DNA from: Mesorhizobium sp.
Lineage (GTDB): Bacteria; Pseudomonadota; Alphaproteobacteria; Rhizobiales; Rhizobiaceae
Direction: 5' to 3'
NCBI GenBank assembly: GCA_004963905.1
Contig: SUGL01000016.1
Span: 62,001 to 126,000, forward strand
DNA: 64,000 nt
The notes beneath the pieces were generated by a model, which was given only the letters and a program-made list of their open reading frames with translations, was not told the DNA's origin and ran no database searches. The position numbers and the translations under genes are program-made. This document shows, piece by piece, positions 19,414 through 27,925 of this stretch (positions within the stretch are counted from its first letter, which is position 1; the number at the start of each line of letters is the position of its first letter).

Positions 19414-19515
19414 GCAGGTTTCGCAAAAGTGTCCTACGGTTTTGCGATCAGAACCTGCGAGAAACCAGGGAATCTAAGCAGATATTCGTGGGGCATCCCA
19501 CGAATATCTGCTTAG
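19414..19515. repeat. Two consecutive hairpins upstream of the acetyltransferase gene
   Basis: The first palindrome (19414-19458) has nested arms GCAGGTT/AACCTGC and TCGCAAAA/TTTTGCGA. The second (19474-19515) is a perfect 19 bp stem starting CTAAGCAGATATTCG with a four-base loop GCAT. No T-run follows the second stem, so it is not a classic intrinsic terminator. It ends only 10 bases before the GTG start of the acetyltransferase. Confidence 0.8.
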
Positions 19516-19525
19516 TTCCAGAGCC

Positions 19526-20122
19526 GTGTTCGCGCTCCCTTTCTTTCGCCGCGACCTGCCGGCACTGAAGGGCGAAAAGGTCACGCTGCGCGTGCCGCTG
19601 ACCAACGACTACCGCGAGTGGTCGACGCTGCGCGGCGAAAGCCGCGCCTTCCTGGAGCCATGGGAGCCGCGCTGGCAGCCGGACGAGCTCGACCGCACCG
19701 CCTGGCGGCTGCGCATCAGCCGCTACCGCGAGGACTATGCGCAAGGCACGGCCATCGCCTTCTTCATCTTCGAGAAGTCGAGCGGCAAGCTCGCCGGCGG
19801 CATCACGCTCGGCAACATCCGCCACGGCGTCGCCCAAAGCGGCCATATCGGCTACTGGATCGGCGAGCGCTTCGGCGGCCGCGGGCTGATGACCGACGCG
19901 GTCAAGCTGGTGTCGCGTTTTGCCTTTGATACGCTGAGGTTGCACCGGATCGAGGCTGCCTGTATTCCCGACAACGCCCGGTCGATCCGCGTGCTTGAAA
20001 AAGCCGGATTCCGGCGCGAAGGACTTCTGCGATCCTATCTCAGGATCAATGGCATCTGGCAGGATCACTACCTCTACGCCCGGATAGCGGACGATCCGCC
20101 GGGCGATGGAACGAAGGGCTGA
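19526..20122 (+). CDS. GNAT family N-acetyltransferase (RimJ-like)
   Basis: A 198-residue acetyl-CoA-dependent acetyltransferase of the RimJ/RimL type that usually modifies ribosomal protein N-termini. The acetyl-CoA loop is seen in GYWIGERFGGRGLMTDAV near residues 112-129, followed by FAFDTLRLHRIEAACIPDN and SIRVLEKAGFRREG. The start is the GTG at 19526; no good ribosome binding site is seen and the hairpin just upstream may control translation. It is four bases ahead of the GGDEF/EAL gene. Confidence 0.88.
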   Translation: MFALPFFRRDLPALKGEKVTLRVPLTNDYREWSTLRGESRAFLEPWEPRWQPDELDRTAWRLRISRYREDYAQGTAIAFFIFEKSSGKLAGGITLGNIRHGVAQSGHIGYWIGERFGGRGLMTDAVKLVSRFAFDTLRLHRIEAACIPDNARSIRVLEKAGFRREGLLRSYLRINGIWQDHYLYARIADDPPGDGTKG

Positions 20123-20125
20123 TAT

Positions 20126-23014
20126 GTGACGAATTTTCCGCGAATCGCGTCGCTGTTCGCCCTCATCCTGGCGATCTTCGTCGCGCTCTCGGCAGCCGCG
20201 CCCGCGCTCGCCGTCGAGCCGATCAAGATCGCCCGCGACGACAAGGCGCTCGACCTTTCGGGCGCCGTCGAGATCTACCGGAACCAGGGCGAGAATTTCC
20301 AGGTTTCGACCGCGCCCGGCCCCGACGGCATCGTGCGGCGCATCGAGGTCGAGGCCAAGGACGCGCGCTCGACCGGCGACTGGGCGGTGTTCGCGCTCGC
20401 CAATACCACCGACCAGCAGCTCGACCGGCTGATCGTCGCGCCGCATTTCCGACTGGTGAATTCCGGCATCTTCTGGCCGGACCTCGGCTCGACCCGCATC
20501 GCCGCGATCACGCCCAGCGAAGGCTTTGCGCTCGACCGCCAGACGAGCCCCGATGCGGACGTCTTCCGAGTAACGCTGAACCCCGGCACCGTGGTCACGT
20601 TCGTGGCCGAGCTCGCCTCGCCGAAGCTGCCCCAGGTCTATCTGTGGGAACCTGAATCCTACAAGGACTCGGTCAATTCCTACACGCTGTTCCGCGGCAT
20701 CGTCATCGGCATCGCCGGGCTTCTGGCGCTGTTCCTGACCATCCTGTTCGTGGTCAAGGGGACCTCGATGTTCCCGGCCACGGCCGCTCTCGCCTGGGCG
20801 GTGCTCGCCTATATCTGCGTCGATTTCGGCTTCCTCAACAAGGTCATCGAGATCTCGCCCGGCAACGAGCAGATGTGGCGGGCGGGCACGGAAGTGGCTC
20901 TGGCCGCGACCTTCGTGGTGTTCCTGTTCGCCTATCTCAACCTCAACCGATGGCATGGCCATTTCAGCTATGGCGCGCTGGTCTGGATCCTCGGGCTGCT
21001 CTTGATTGCCGGTGTGGCCATCGTCGATCCGGCGGTCGCCGCGGGCATCGCCCGCATCTCGTTCGCCGCCACCGCGCTCACCGGTCTCGGCCTCATCATC
21101 TTCCTCGGCATTCGCGGTTATGACCGCGCGATCATGCTGGTGCCGAGCTGGGTGATGGTGCTGTTGTGGCTATGCGGATCGTGGATGGCGATCACCGGAA
21201 TGCTCGACAACGACATCGCCCAGCCGGCGTTGGGCGGCGGCCTGATCCTGATCATCCTCCTGATCGGCTTCACCGTCATGCAGCACGCCTTTGCCGGCGG
21301 CGCGCTGCATCAGGGCCTGTTCTCCGACCTCGAGCGCCAGGCGCTTGCGGTCGCCGGATCGGGCGACATCGTGTGGGACTGGGACGTGCTGCGCGACCGC
21401 GTCGTGACCAAGCCCGACATCAGCATGCAACTCGGCCTTGCTCCGAACAGCCTGTCGGGTGCCGCCCGCAACTGGCTGCCGGTGCTGCATGCCGACGACC
21501 GCGACACTTTCCGCACGACGCTCGACGTGGTGCTGGAGCACCGCCGCGGCCGGGTGGCGCAGAATTTCCGCCTGCGCGGCGCCGACGGCCATTATCACTG
21601 GTTCTCGCTGCGCGCCCGTCCCGTGATCGGATCGGACGGCGAGGTGATCCGCTGCGTCGGCACCATGGTCGACGTGACCGAGCAGAAGAAGTCCGAGGAA
21701 AGGCTGCTGCACGACGCCGTGCACGACAACCTCACCGGCCTGCCCAACCGCGAGCTGTTCATGAACCGGCTGGAGGCGATCATCTCGATCGCCCGCACCG
21801 AGGACAAGGTGCGGCCGACCGTGTTCGTCATCGACATCGACCGCTTCAAGCAGGTCAATGATGGTCTCGGCATCTCCGCCGGCGACACCATTCTGCTCAC
21901 TATCGCGCGCCGGCTGCACAGACTGCTGAAGCCAAAGGATTCGCTGTCGCGCTTTGGCGGCGACCAGTTCGCGCTGATGCTGCTCTCCGAGCAGGATCCG
22001 GCCCGCATCGCCGCCATGGCCGATGCCATCAAACACGCGATCAACAACCCGATCACCTTCGCCAAGCGCGAGATCGTGCTCACCGCCTCGATCGGCCTGA
22101 TCACCTGGACGACGGCGCAGACCTCGTCCGAGGACATGGTCAAGGACGCCGAGCTTGCCATGCACCAGGCCAAGCGTTTCGGCGGCGACAGGATCGAGCC
22201 GTTCCGGCCGGCCTTCCGCACCGTCGGCACCGACCGGCTGCAGTTCGAATCCGACCTTCGCCGCGCCATCGAGCGGCGCGAGTTCACGCTCGCCTATCAG
22301 CCGATCGTGCGGCTGGAGGACGGCAGCGTCGCCGGCTTCGAGGCCCTGCTGCGCTGGGACCATCCGCGGCGCGGCATGATCCCGCCGGGGGATTTCATTC
22401 CGGTGGCCGAAAATTGCGGGCTGATCGTGCAGCTCGGCCTGTTTGCCATGCAGCAGGCGGCCGAGGATCTGGCGACCTGGCAGAAGCAGATTGGCGACGC
22501 GCCGCTGTCGGTATCGGTCAACCTCTCCAGCCGCCAACTCATCCGCCGCGACCTGGTCAGCGATGTCCGCTCGGTCATCGCGCGAGCCAACCTGAAGCCG
22601 CGCTGCTTCCGGCTGGAGCTCACCGAATCGCTGGTGATGGACAATCCCGAGCAGACCGCGCATGTGCTGACCAAGCTCAAGCAGCTCGGCATCGGGCTGT
22701 CGCTCGACGATTTCGGCACCGGCTATTCCTCGCTCTCCTATCTGACACGCTTTCCGTTCGACACGATCAAGATCGACAAGAGCTTCGTCGACGACGCCAC
22801 GCCGAAGCGGGCGGTGCTGCTCAAATCCATGGTCAACATGGCGCATGAGCTCGGCTTGTCGGTCGTCGCCGAAGGCATCTCCGACGAAAGCGACGCGCTG
22901 GAGCTGCGCCAGATGGGCTGCGAATATGTCCAGAGCTTCATGTTCGGCGCGCCGATGCCCGGCGACCAGGTGCTGAAGACGCTGAGGGAGCAGTATCCGC
23001 TGACGCAGGCTTAG
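20126..23014 (+). CDS. Membrane sensor with PAS, degenerate GGDEF and EAL domains
   Basis: A 962-residue cyclic-di-GMP protein. A signal peptide (to about residue 30) precedes a periplasmic domain of roughly 160 residues, then about seven hydrophobic segments (190-395), a PAS/PAC domain (about 405-525), GGDEF (about 540-690) and EAL (about 705-950). The GGDEF signature reads GGDQF (near residue 611), so cyclase activity is doubtful. The EAL signature EALLRW (residue 739) and DDFGTGYSSLSYL are intact, so a phosphodiesterase is likely. The 7TM plus extracytoplasmic layout resembles 7TMR-DISM receptors. GTG start with GAAGGG upstream. Confidence 0.9.
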   Translation: MTNFPRIASLFALILAIFVALSAAAPALAVEPIKIARDDKALDLSGAVEIYRNQGENFQVSTAPGPDGIVRRIEVEAKDARSTGDWAVFALANTTDQQLDRLIVAPHFRLVNSGIFWPDLGSTRIAAITPSEGFALDRQTSPDADVFRVTLNPGTVVTFVAELASPKLPQVYLWEPESYKDSVNSYTLFRGIVIGIAGLLALFLTILFVVKGTSMFPATAALAWAVLAYICVDFGFLNKVIEISPGNEQMWRAGTEVALAATFVVFLFAYLNLNRWHGHFSYGALVWILGLLLIAGVAIVDPAVAAGIARISFAATALTGLGLIIFLGIRGYDRAIMLVPSWVMVLLWLCGSWMAITGMLDNDIAQPALGGGLILIILLIGFTVMQHAFAGGALHQGLFSDLERQALAVAGSGDIVWDWDVLRDRVVTKPDISMQLGLAPNSLSGAARNWLPVLHADDRDTFRTTLDVVLEHRRGRVAQNFRLRGADGHYHWFSLRARPVIGSDGEVIRCVGTMVDVTEQKKSEERLLHDAVHDNLTGLPNRELFMNRLEAIISIARTEDKVRPTVFVIDIDRFKQVNDGLGISAGDTILLTIARRLHRLLKPKDSLSRFGGDQFALMLLSEQDPARIAAMADAIKHAINNPITFAKREIVLTASIGLITWTTAQTSSEDMVKDAELAMHQAKRFGGDRIEPFRPAFRTVGTDRLQFESDLRRAIERREFTLAYQPIVRLEDGSVAGFEALLRWDHPRRGMIPPGDFIPVAENCGLIVQLGLFAMQQAAEDLATWQKQIGDAPLSVSVNLSSRQLIRRDLVSDVRSVIARANLKPRCFRLELTESLVMDNPEQTAHVLTKLKQLGIGLSLDDFGTGYSSLSYLTRFPFDTIKIDKSFVDDATPKRAVLLKSMVNMAHELGLSVVAEGISDESDALELRQMGCEYVQSFMFGAPMPGDQVLKTLREQYPLTQA

Positions 23015-23062
23015 ATTGGCCTAGCACGGTAGCGCTGGCGGTTGGCGAAGGCCGCCCAACCT

Positions 23063-23244
23063 CGTCATCCTAGGGCGAAGCAGGAGCGCAGCTCCGTCGC
23101 GGAGACCCTAGGATCCATGCCGTTACCTCGCGCGAAGAATGCAACGGAGCCGAATTCTGCAACTGTTGCAACGCCTTAGCGTCACGGCATGGATCCTAGG
23201 GTCTACGCGCGTCGCTTCGCTCCTTGCTCCGCCCTAGGATGACG
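23063..23244. repeat. Nested palindromic element, copy 1 (182 bp)
   Basis: An intergenic element with a perfect 15 bp outer stem (23063-23077 with 23230-23244, CGTCATCCTAGGGCG) and a perfect 19 bp inner stem (23105-23123 with 23184-23202). Between the inner arms lies a loop of about 60 bases with GAATTCTGCA. The second copy is at 54901-55091. It fills most of the 304 bp between the convergent GGDEF/EAL and yqgE genes; the remaining bases show nothing recognisable. Confidence 0.9.
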
Positions 23245-23318
23245 ACCGTAATGGTCGACCCGGCCAATCTCGAACGTTGCAATGATCCAATGCAAGGGTC
23301 CCGGCCGACGAGGCAGGC

Positions 23319-23927
23319 TTAAGCATGCCCAGCGGCGGCGCTGAGATGGGCGAGATCGATGCCGATCGAGGCCAGGATGCGGTCGTATTTGCGCTCGATG
23401 TCGGCGTCGAACAGAAGCTCGGTCGTCGCCGGGCAGGTCAGCCAGCCATTCTCGGCGATCTCGCTTTCGAGCTGGCCGGCGCCCCAGCCGGAATAGCCGA
23501 GCGCCATCAGCGCATGGCGGGGTCCGCGGCCGGTCGAGATGGCGCGCAGAATGTCGACAGTGGCGGTCAGGCAGATGTCGTCGGAGACGTTGAGCGAGGA
23601 TTCCACGCGATAGTCGCCGGAATGCAGCACGAAGCCGCGGCTGCGGTCGACCGGCCCGCCGTTGCGCACGACGAAGTCGCGGGCATGCGCCGGCAGGCGG
23701 ATCGCCTCCTGCTCGTTCATGATGCCGAGCTGCACTAGGAGATCCGGGAACAGCATCTGCTGCGTCTGGTTGATGATCAGGCCCATCGCGCCCTCGTCGC
23801 TGTGAGCGCAGATGTAGATGACCGAGCGTGTGAAACGGTCGTCCTTCATGCCCGGCATGGCAATCAGGAACTGATCGTCGAGAAAGCCACGCCCGGCCGC
23901 TTTCTTTTTGTGGCGCAACAAGTCCAT
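23319..23927 (-). CDS. yqgE: YqgE/AlgH family protein (UPF0301)
   Basis: A 202-residue protein of the UPF0301 family, recognised from [48 protein letters not shown] and [13 protein letters not shown]. The fold is known but the function is not established; AlgH was linked to alginate gene regulation. The frame is open to 24020, but the ATG at 23927 (MDLLRHKKK) gives the family's usual length. Divergent from the DsbD-N-like gene. Confidence 0.9.
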   Translation of the reverse strand: MDLLRHKKKAAGRGFLDDQFLIAMPGMKDDRFTRSVIYICAHSDEGAMGLIINQTQQMLFPDLLVQLGIMNEQEAIRLPAHARDFVVRNGGPVDRSRGFVLHSGDYRVESSLNVSDDICLTATVDILRAISTGRGPRHALMALGYSGWGAGQLESEIAENGWLTCPATTELLFDADIERKYDRILASIGIDLAHLSAAAGHA

Positions 23928-24054
23928 GAGGCTGAGCGTAACCCGTTTCCGCGGCGCCGAAAAGATGCTGAGGCTGCCGGATGTCACGCAAATATGATAC
24001 CGGCGGGAACATGAAATCATTGCGCGGCCAAGAACGGGCGATCAAATCACCGCC

Positions 24055-24861
24055 ATGCGATACCTGAACATTATGGCGCTCGGCGCCGTCATCGGCCTTG
24101 GAGCCGGCCTGCCGGCCGAGGCTTCGTCCTCGGCCTGGTACAACAGCGAAGGCGGCAAGGTGCGGCTGGTGACCAGCGGCAAGCCAGACGAGGCCGGCAA
24201 AATCCATGGCGTGCTCGACATTGCGCTGAAGCCCGGCTGGAAAACCTATTGGCGCGACCCGGGCGATTCCGGCGTGCCGCCGCAACTCGACGTCTCGGCC
24301 AGCACCAACATCGCCGATGCGCGGCTGTCGTTTCCGCCGCCGCGGCGCCACGATGACGGCTACGGCAAATGGGCGGGCTATGACCGCCCGGTGTCGCTGC
24401 CGGTGACGTTCACGCTGTCGTCGCCGGACCAGCCGGCGACCATCGATGCCAACGTCTTCCTCGGCATATGCGAGACGATCTGCATTCCGGTGCAGACGCG
24501 GCTCAGCGTCGATCCCGCTTCCGATCCGGACAATGCTACCGACGCGGCGCTGGTCAAGACGGCGCTTGCGACGCTCCCCTCACCGGCGCGGCCCGATTTC
24601 GGCATCCACGTGCTGGCCGGCGATCACGAGACCCTCGTCGTCGAGGCGCAGTCGCCAGGCGATCCGGGTTCCGTCGATTTCTTCATCGCCGGCGATCGCG
24701 ACTACATGTTCGGCGCACCGCTGCGCGGCGAGCGGAACGGCAAGCTGGTGTTCACGGTGCCGATCCTCGACCGGCCGTCGGCGACGCCCACGGACGGCGG
24801 GCTCTACTACACGCTGACCAGCGCCGATGGTTCGGTCGACGGATTGCTGCCCTTCCCTTGA
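24055..24861 (+). CDS. Periplasmic DsbD/ScsB N-terminal-domain-like protein
   Basis: A 268-residue secreted protein with a signal peptide ending near GLPAEAS (residue 24). The body matches the DsbD/ScsB N-terminal domain, with WKTYWRDPGDSGVPPQLD and a CETICIP motif whose two Cys resemble the redox pair of that domain. The membrane and thioredoxin parts of DsbD are missing, so this is a stand-alone domain that would need a partner for electrons. Such proteins take part in periplasmic thiol relay or cytochrome/metal handling. It precedes a peroxiredoxin gene with a family A repeat between. Confidence 0.8.
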   Translation: MRYLNIMALGAVIGLGAGLPAEASSSAWYNSEGGKVRLVTSGKPDEAGKIHGVLDIALKPGWKTYWRDPGDSGVPPQLDVSASTNIADARLSFPPPRRHDDGYGKWAGYDRPVSLPVTFTLSSPDQPATIDANVFLGICETICIPVQTRLSVDPASDPDNATDAALVKTALATLPSPARPDFGIHVLAGDHETLVVEAQSPGDPGSVDFFIAGDRDYMFGAPLRGERNGKLVFTVPILDRPSATPTDGGLYYTLTSADGSVDGLLPFP

Positions 24862-24882
24862 TCCAGCGGTCTCCTTGAGCCC

Positions 24883-24924
24883 GCAATTCCGGACGGAAAA
24901 CCGCCGCACACTTTCCTGGAATGC
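24883..24924. repeat. Family A palindromic intergenic repeat, copy 3
   Basis: Same palindrome as at 3608-3650; the right arm is GGAATGC and the inner loop is one base shorter than in other copies. It lies between two genes on the plus strand, so it could separate their transcripts. Confidence 0.8.
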
Positions 24925-24995
24925 TCTGAACGGTTGCGGGAAGCCGCCCGGTCCGATACGCACAGATCCTTCACACTCTCCCAAGCGAGGAAATC

Positions 24996-25478
24996 ATGAC
25001 CATTTCGGTTGGCGAAAAACTGCCCGAGGCGACGTTCAAGGTGATGACCGATGACGGCGCCAAGTCCATGACCGGCGCCGAGATCTTCGCCGGCAAGAAG
25101 GTGGTGCTGTTCGGGGTTCCCGGCGCCTTCACGCCGACCTGCAGCAACAACCATCTGCCGGGCTATCTCGAGAACCACGACGCCATACTGGCGCGCGGCG
25201 TCGATACCATCGCGGTCGTCTCGGTCAACGATGTCCATGTCATGGGCGCTTGGGCGCGCTTCACCGGCGGCGAAGGCAAGATCCTGTATCTCGCCGATGG
25301 CAGCGGCGACTTCGCCAAGTCGGTCGGCCTCGACAACGATCTCTCCGCAAACGGCATGGGACTGCGCTCGAAGCGCTTTTCTATGATCGTCGACGACGGC
25401 AAGGTCGTGGCGCTCAATGTCGAAACCAAGCCGGGTGTCGACGAGAGCGGCGCGGCGAAAATCCTCGAGCAGCTCTAG
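24996..25478 (+). CDS. Peroxiredoxin of the Prx5 / glutaredoxin-dependent type
   Basis: A 160-residue thiol peroxidase that reduces hydrogen and alkyl peroxides. The peroxidatic Cys 49 is in VPGAFTPTCSNNHLPGY, the Prx5 signature. The C-terminal half (KRFSMIVDDGKV) is typical. No second conserved Cys is obvious, so it is probably a 1-Cys enzyme recycled by glutathione/glutaredoxin. Start at the ATG at 24996, after AGCGAGGAAATC. Cytosolic, no signal peptide. Confidence 0.95.
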   Translation: MTISVGEKLPEATFKVMTDDGAKSMTGAEIFAGKKVVLFGVPGAFTPTCSNNHLPGYLENHDAILARGVDTIAVVSVNDVHVMGAWARFTGGEGKILYLADGSGDFAKSVGLDNDLSANGMGLRSKRFSMIVDDGKVVALNVETKPGVDESGAAKILEQL

Positions 25479-25515
25479 ATCAGGATGACGTCTCGTTGAC
25501 CCGCCATCCTGATCT
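25477..25515 (+). terminator. Stem-loop after the peroxiredoxin gene
   Basis: An 11 bp inverted repeat, AGATCAGGATG (25477-25487) with CATCCTGATCT (25505-25515), overlaps the stop codon of the peroxiredoxin gene. The right arm is followed by AACTCTTTGTT, a weak T-rich tail. A transcription terminator is the simplest reading. Confidence 0.55.
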
Positions 25516-25527
25516 AACTCTTTGTTG

Positions 25528-25598
25528 GAGCATGATCTTGTCCGAAACCCGGTTCCCACTTTTTGCGTGCGCTGACCTCCGGTTCGGGATCATGCTCT
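25528..25598. repeat. Family B-like palindromic repeat
   Basis: Outer arms GAGCATGATC and GATCATGCTC enclose the family B core CCGAAACCCGGTTCCCACTT. It ends one base before the ATG of the DUF2938 gene, so it could form a hairpin that masks that gene's ribosome binding site. Confidence 0.7.
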
Positions 25599-25599
25599 G

Positions 25600-26076
25600 A
25601 TGCTCGACATCGTCTGGCGCGCCGTCGCGATTGGCATCGGCGCCACGGTCTTCATGGACGTCTGGGCGATCGTGCTCAACAAGGCTTTCGGCCTGCCCAG
25701 GCCGAATTGGGGCCTGGTCGGCCGCTGGGTGCGGCACCTGCCGGAGAAGGTGTTCCACGACGACATCGGCAAGGCCGCGCCCTATGCGCACGAAAAGGCG
25801 CTGGGCTGGGCCTTCCACTACCTCGTCGGCATCCTTTACGGCGTGATCCTGGTCGTGCTCGCCGGAGCAGGCTGGCTGGCGGCGCCGACCTTTCTGCCGG
25901 CCTTCATCCTCGGCATCGTGACCGTCGGCGCCGGCTGGTTCCTGCTGGCGCCCGGCATGGGCGCCGGCTGGGCGGCGTCCAAACTGCCCAACCCGATGCT
26001 GGTCCGCGCGCTCAACCTCGTGTCGCACACGGTGTTCGCTCTCGGCCTGTTCTCCACGGCGCTGCTGATCCGATAG
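25600..26076 (+). CDS. DUF2938 family membrane protein
   Basis: A 158-residue protein with about four membrane helices (residues 5-25, 68-88, 92-115, 132-155). Motifs of the DUF2938 family are seen: NKAFGLPRPNWGLVGRW, HDDIGKAAPYAHEKALGW and a Gly-rich GAGWFLLAPGMGAGWAASK. Function is unknown. The start ATG lies directly at the edge of the family B repeat with no visible ribosome binding site. Confidence 0.75.
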   Translation: MLDIVWRAVAIGIGATVFMDVWAIVLNKAFGLPRPNWGLVGRWVRHLPEKVFHDDIGKAAPYAHEKALGWAFHYLVGILYGVILVVLAGAGWLAAPTFLPAFILGIVTVGAGWFLLAPGMGAGWAASKLPNPMLVRALNLVSHTVFALGLFSTALLIR

Positions 26077-26080
26077 ACCG

Positions 26081-26393
26081 TTAGAACAGACGGCTCAAAT
26101 CCCTGCGACCGTCCACAACGCGAACGATCTCGACCTGCTCAACGAGACCATCGTCGGTGTCTGGTATCGTTTCGTAAAGCAACAAAAACGGTGCTGCCAC
26201 CAGCATTCGCGTCGAAGGCCGAATGTCAGGTCGTCTTATGCCCATGCGTGGTTGGTCGGCCAATTCCATGGCCCGCGCTTCTATCCAGTCATAATAGCGA
26301 TCGGCGGCCCTCAGGTTTTCCCCCTCCTATAGTCACATAGATGTCGATGAGGTCGGCTCTAGCCGCCGCCGACCAGACTACCCTAACGGCCAT
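26081..26393 (-). pseudogene. parE: parE-like toxin gene with a frameshift
   Basis: A RelE/ParE-type toxin gene split by a one-base shift. Reading from the ATG at 26393 gives [20 protein letters not shown], the ParE N-terminus, but stops after 34 residues at 26289. The rest of the toxin (RAADRYYDWIEARAMELA through VEIVRVVDGRRDLSRLF) continues in the next frame to 26081. The shift falls at a run of five G and four A (plus strand C at 26320-26324); removing one G gives a continuous 103-residue ParE, a normal length. The ATG overlaps the parD stop by 11 bases, as in intact parDE operons. It may be a true inactivating mutation, a sequencing error in a homopolymer, or a +1 recoding site; the first is favoured. 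Confidence 0.85.
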
Positions 26394-26664
26394 TCGGGGC
26401 GGCTTCCTTCAGCTTCCGCCGAGCTTCCTTTCGCAAGGCATCGAAGTCCAAAGGCTCTGGCTTCCCGCTTGCCTTGCCTTCATCCCAGAGCCTCTGGAGC
26501 CTGCGCACGTCCTCTTGACGCAATTCACGCTTGGCCAACCAGTCCCGCATGGCTTCGCGCACAATCTCGCTCGTGGTTGCGTATTCGCCCGTTTCCACGG
26601 CCTCGCGCATAATGGCCGCCTGTTGGGTCGTCACGGCCACACTTATCTTTTCCACGTTTGCCAT
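26383..26664 (-). CDS. parD: ParD/CopG-family antitoxin
   Basis: A 93-residue ribbon-helix-helix antitoxin. The N-terminal RHH is seen in [21 protein letters not shown] and [15 protein letters not shown]; the C-terminal part is charged and would wrap the toxin. A longer upstream frame is spurious; the ATG at 26664 fits the family. A direct repeat TAGTA-AA-TAGTA at 26688-26699, just upstream, is a candidate site for autoregulation. Its toxin partner parE follows with an 11-base overlap but is frameshifted, so this may be an orphan antitoxin. Confidence 0.88.
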   Translation of the reverse strand: MANVEKISVAVTTQQAAIMREAVETGEYATTSEIVREAMRDWLAKRELRQEDVRRLQRLWDEGKASGKPEPLDFDALRKEARRKLKEAAPNGR

Positions 26665-26767
26665 CGAGTGTCGTCCTTGCTCTATGGTAGTAAATAGTAC
26701 TCCCGCTGGCATCTTGCTGCAACGCGCGCTCACATTGCGCTGATGATCGGCCGAATTCAGCGGACAA

Positions 26768-27361
26768 TCAGATTCCGTGATGCGGTGCCGGCCCGTCGAT
26801 CGGCCGCCATCCGTGGATGATCCGTCGTGCGCCGGCATCGTAAGCGAAATAATTGCCGCCGCCTGCCGGCTGATCCGCTTCGCGGCTGATCTTGCGTCCG
26901 CTGAGATGAAGCAGCAAGAGCGTTCCCACGCCTCCATGGCCGACGAAAGCGATGTCATCGCCTCGGCTGGTTCCGAGCGCCAGTTCGACTTCGCCCACGA
27001 TACGACTTTGGGCATCGACAGCTCGCTCCCATCCGCGAACGCTGACGTGCGGATTGGCGAAGAACCGGTCCGCGACCGCTTCGAATTCGGGCGGCGGCAG
27101 GAAGCCGGTTGCCGACCGGTCATTCTCATGCATGCGTTGCCTGACCTCGATCGCAAGACGGAGATGCTTTGCCAGGATTTCGGCTGTTTCGATCGCCTTG
27201 CGTTCGCCCGACGACACGATGCGCCGGATCGACCCGACCCAGGGCTGATCGAGCATCGCAAAGGCTCTCGCTCTGCCGGTGTCGGAAAGCCCCCACTCCG
27301 GCACAGGAATGCTGGCGTCGATCTGAACCTGGGGATGCGTGATGTAGTAGGCGATCGGCAC
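26768..27361 (-). CDS. Histidine-phosphatase-like protein with altered RHG motif
   Basis: A 197-residue protein of the phosphoglycerate-mutase fold. The usual N-terminal RHG motif reads THP (YYITHPQVQ), keeping the His but losing the Arg and Gly. Other motifs are present: [24 protein letters not shown] and [10 protein letters not shown] subfamily with ITHP at this place is known to me, but its activity is not. GTG start with GGGGAG upstream. It lies 33 bp downstream of rnhA and may be in the ispH-thrB-rnhA operon. Confidence 0.8.
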   Translation of the reverse strand: MPIAYYITHPQVQIDASIPVPEWGLSDTGRARAFAMLDQPWVGSIRRIVSSGERKAIETAEILAKHLRLAIEVRQRMHENDRSATGFLPPPEFEAVADRFFANPHVSVRGWERAVDAQSRIVGEVELALGTSRGDDIAFVGHGGVGTLLLLHLSGRKISREADQPAGGGNYFAYDAGARRIIHGWRPIDGPAPHHGI

Positions 27362-27394
27362 GACAAAGACTCCCCGGTCAGAGAGCTGCGGAGA

Positions 27395-27925
27395 TCAATA
27401 GCTCTGGGTCGAGCGCCGCGCCTTCACGGCCGACGGCTGCTTTGCACGCGCAACCGGCTGCGAAGCAGCAACAGGCTTGATCGGCCCTTTCTTGAACGGC
27501 GCCATGCCTCGCCTCGCCAGCTCGTCGGCGCGTTCGTTCTCCGGGTGGCCGGCATGGCCCTTCACCCAGTGCCAGATGACCTTGTGACGCCTGTTGGCCT
27601 CGTCGAGCGCCTGCCAGAGCTCACCGTTCTTGACCGGCTTCTTGTCGCCCGTCTTCCAGCCGTTCTTCTTCCAGCCATGGATCCATTTGGAAATGCCGTC
27701 CATGACGTATTTGCTGTCGGTGTAGAGATCGACCGTGCAAGGTTCCTTCAGCGCATTGAGCGCGGTGATGGCGGCAAGCAGCTCCATACGGTTGTTGGTG
27801 GTCTCGGCCTCGCCGCCCGACAGCTCCTTTGTCGCACCATTATAGCGCAGCACGGCGCCCCAGCCGCCGGGCCCGGGATTGCCGGAGCAGGCGCCGTCGG
27901 TGAAGATCTCGACTTGCTTGCTCAT
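27395..27925 (-). CDS. rnhA: Ribonuclease HI
   Basis: A 176-residue RNase H that removes RNA from RNA-DNA hybrids. The catalytic carboxylates are Asp 10 ([17 protein letters not shown]), Glu 48, Asp 70 ([11 protein letters not shown]) and Asp 134, with His 124 in [19 protein letters not shown] basic 30-residue C-terminal tail is extra. The start overlaps the thrB stop by four bases (ATGA), so the genes are coupled. Confidence 0.97.
   Translation of the reverse strand: MSKQVEIFTDGACSGNPGPGGWGAVLRYNGATKELSGGEAETTNNRMELLAAITALNALKEPCTVDLYTDSKYVMDGISKWIHGWKKNGWKTGDKKPVKNGELWQALDEANRRHKVIWHWVKGHAGHPENERADELARRGMAPFKKGPIKPVAASQPVARAKQPSAVKARRSTQSY

Noticed and set aside
26316..26324. The G5A4 run as a programmed -1 frameshift site in parE
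   Set aside because: A -1 slip at the G-GGA-AAA heptamer would read ACC then TGA, a stop. The needed shift is +1, and no stimulatory element is evident, so a mutation or sequencing error is more likely.
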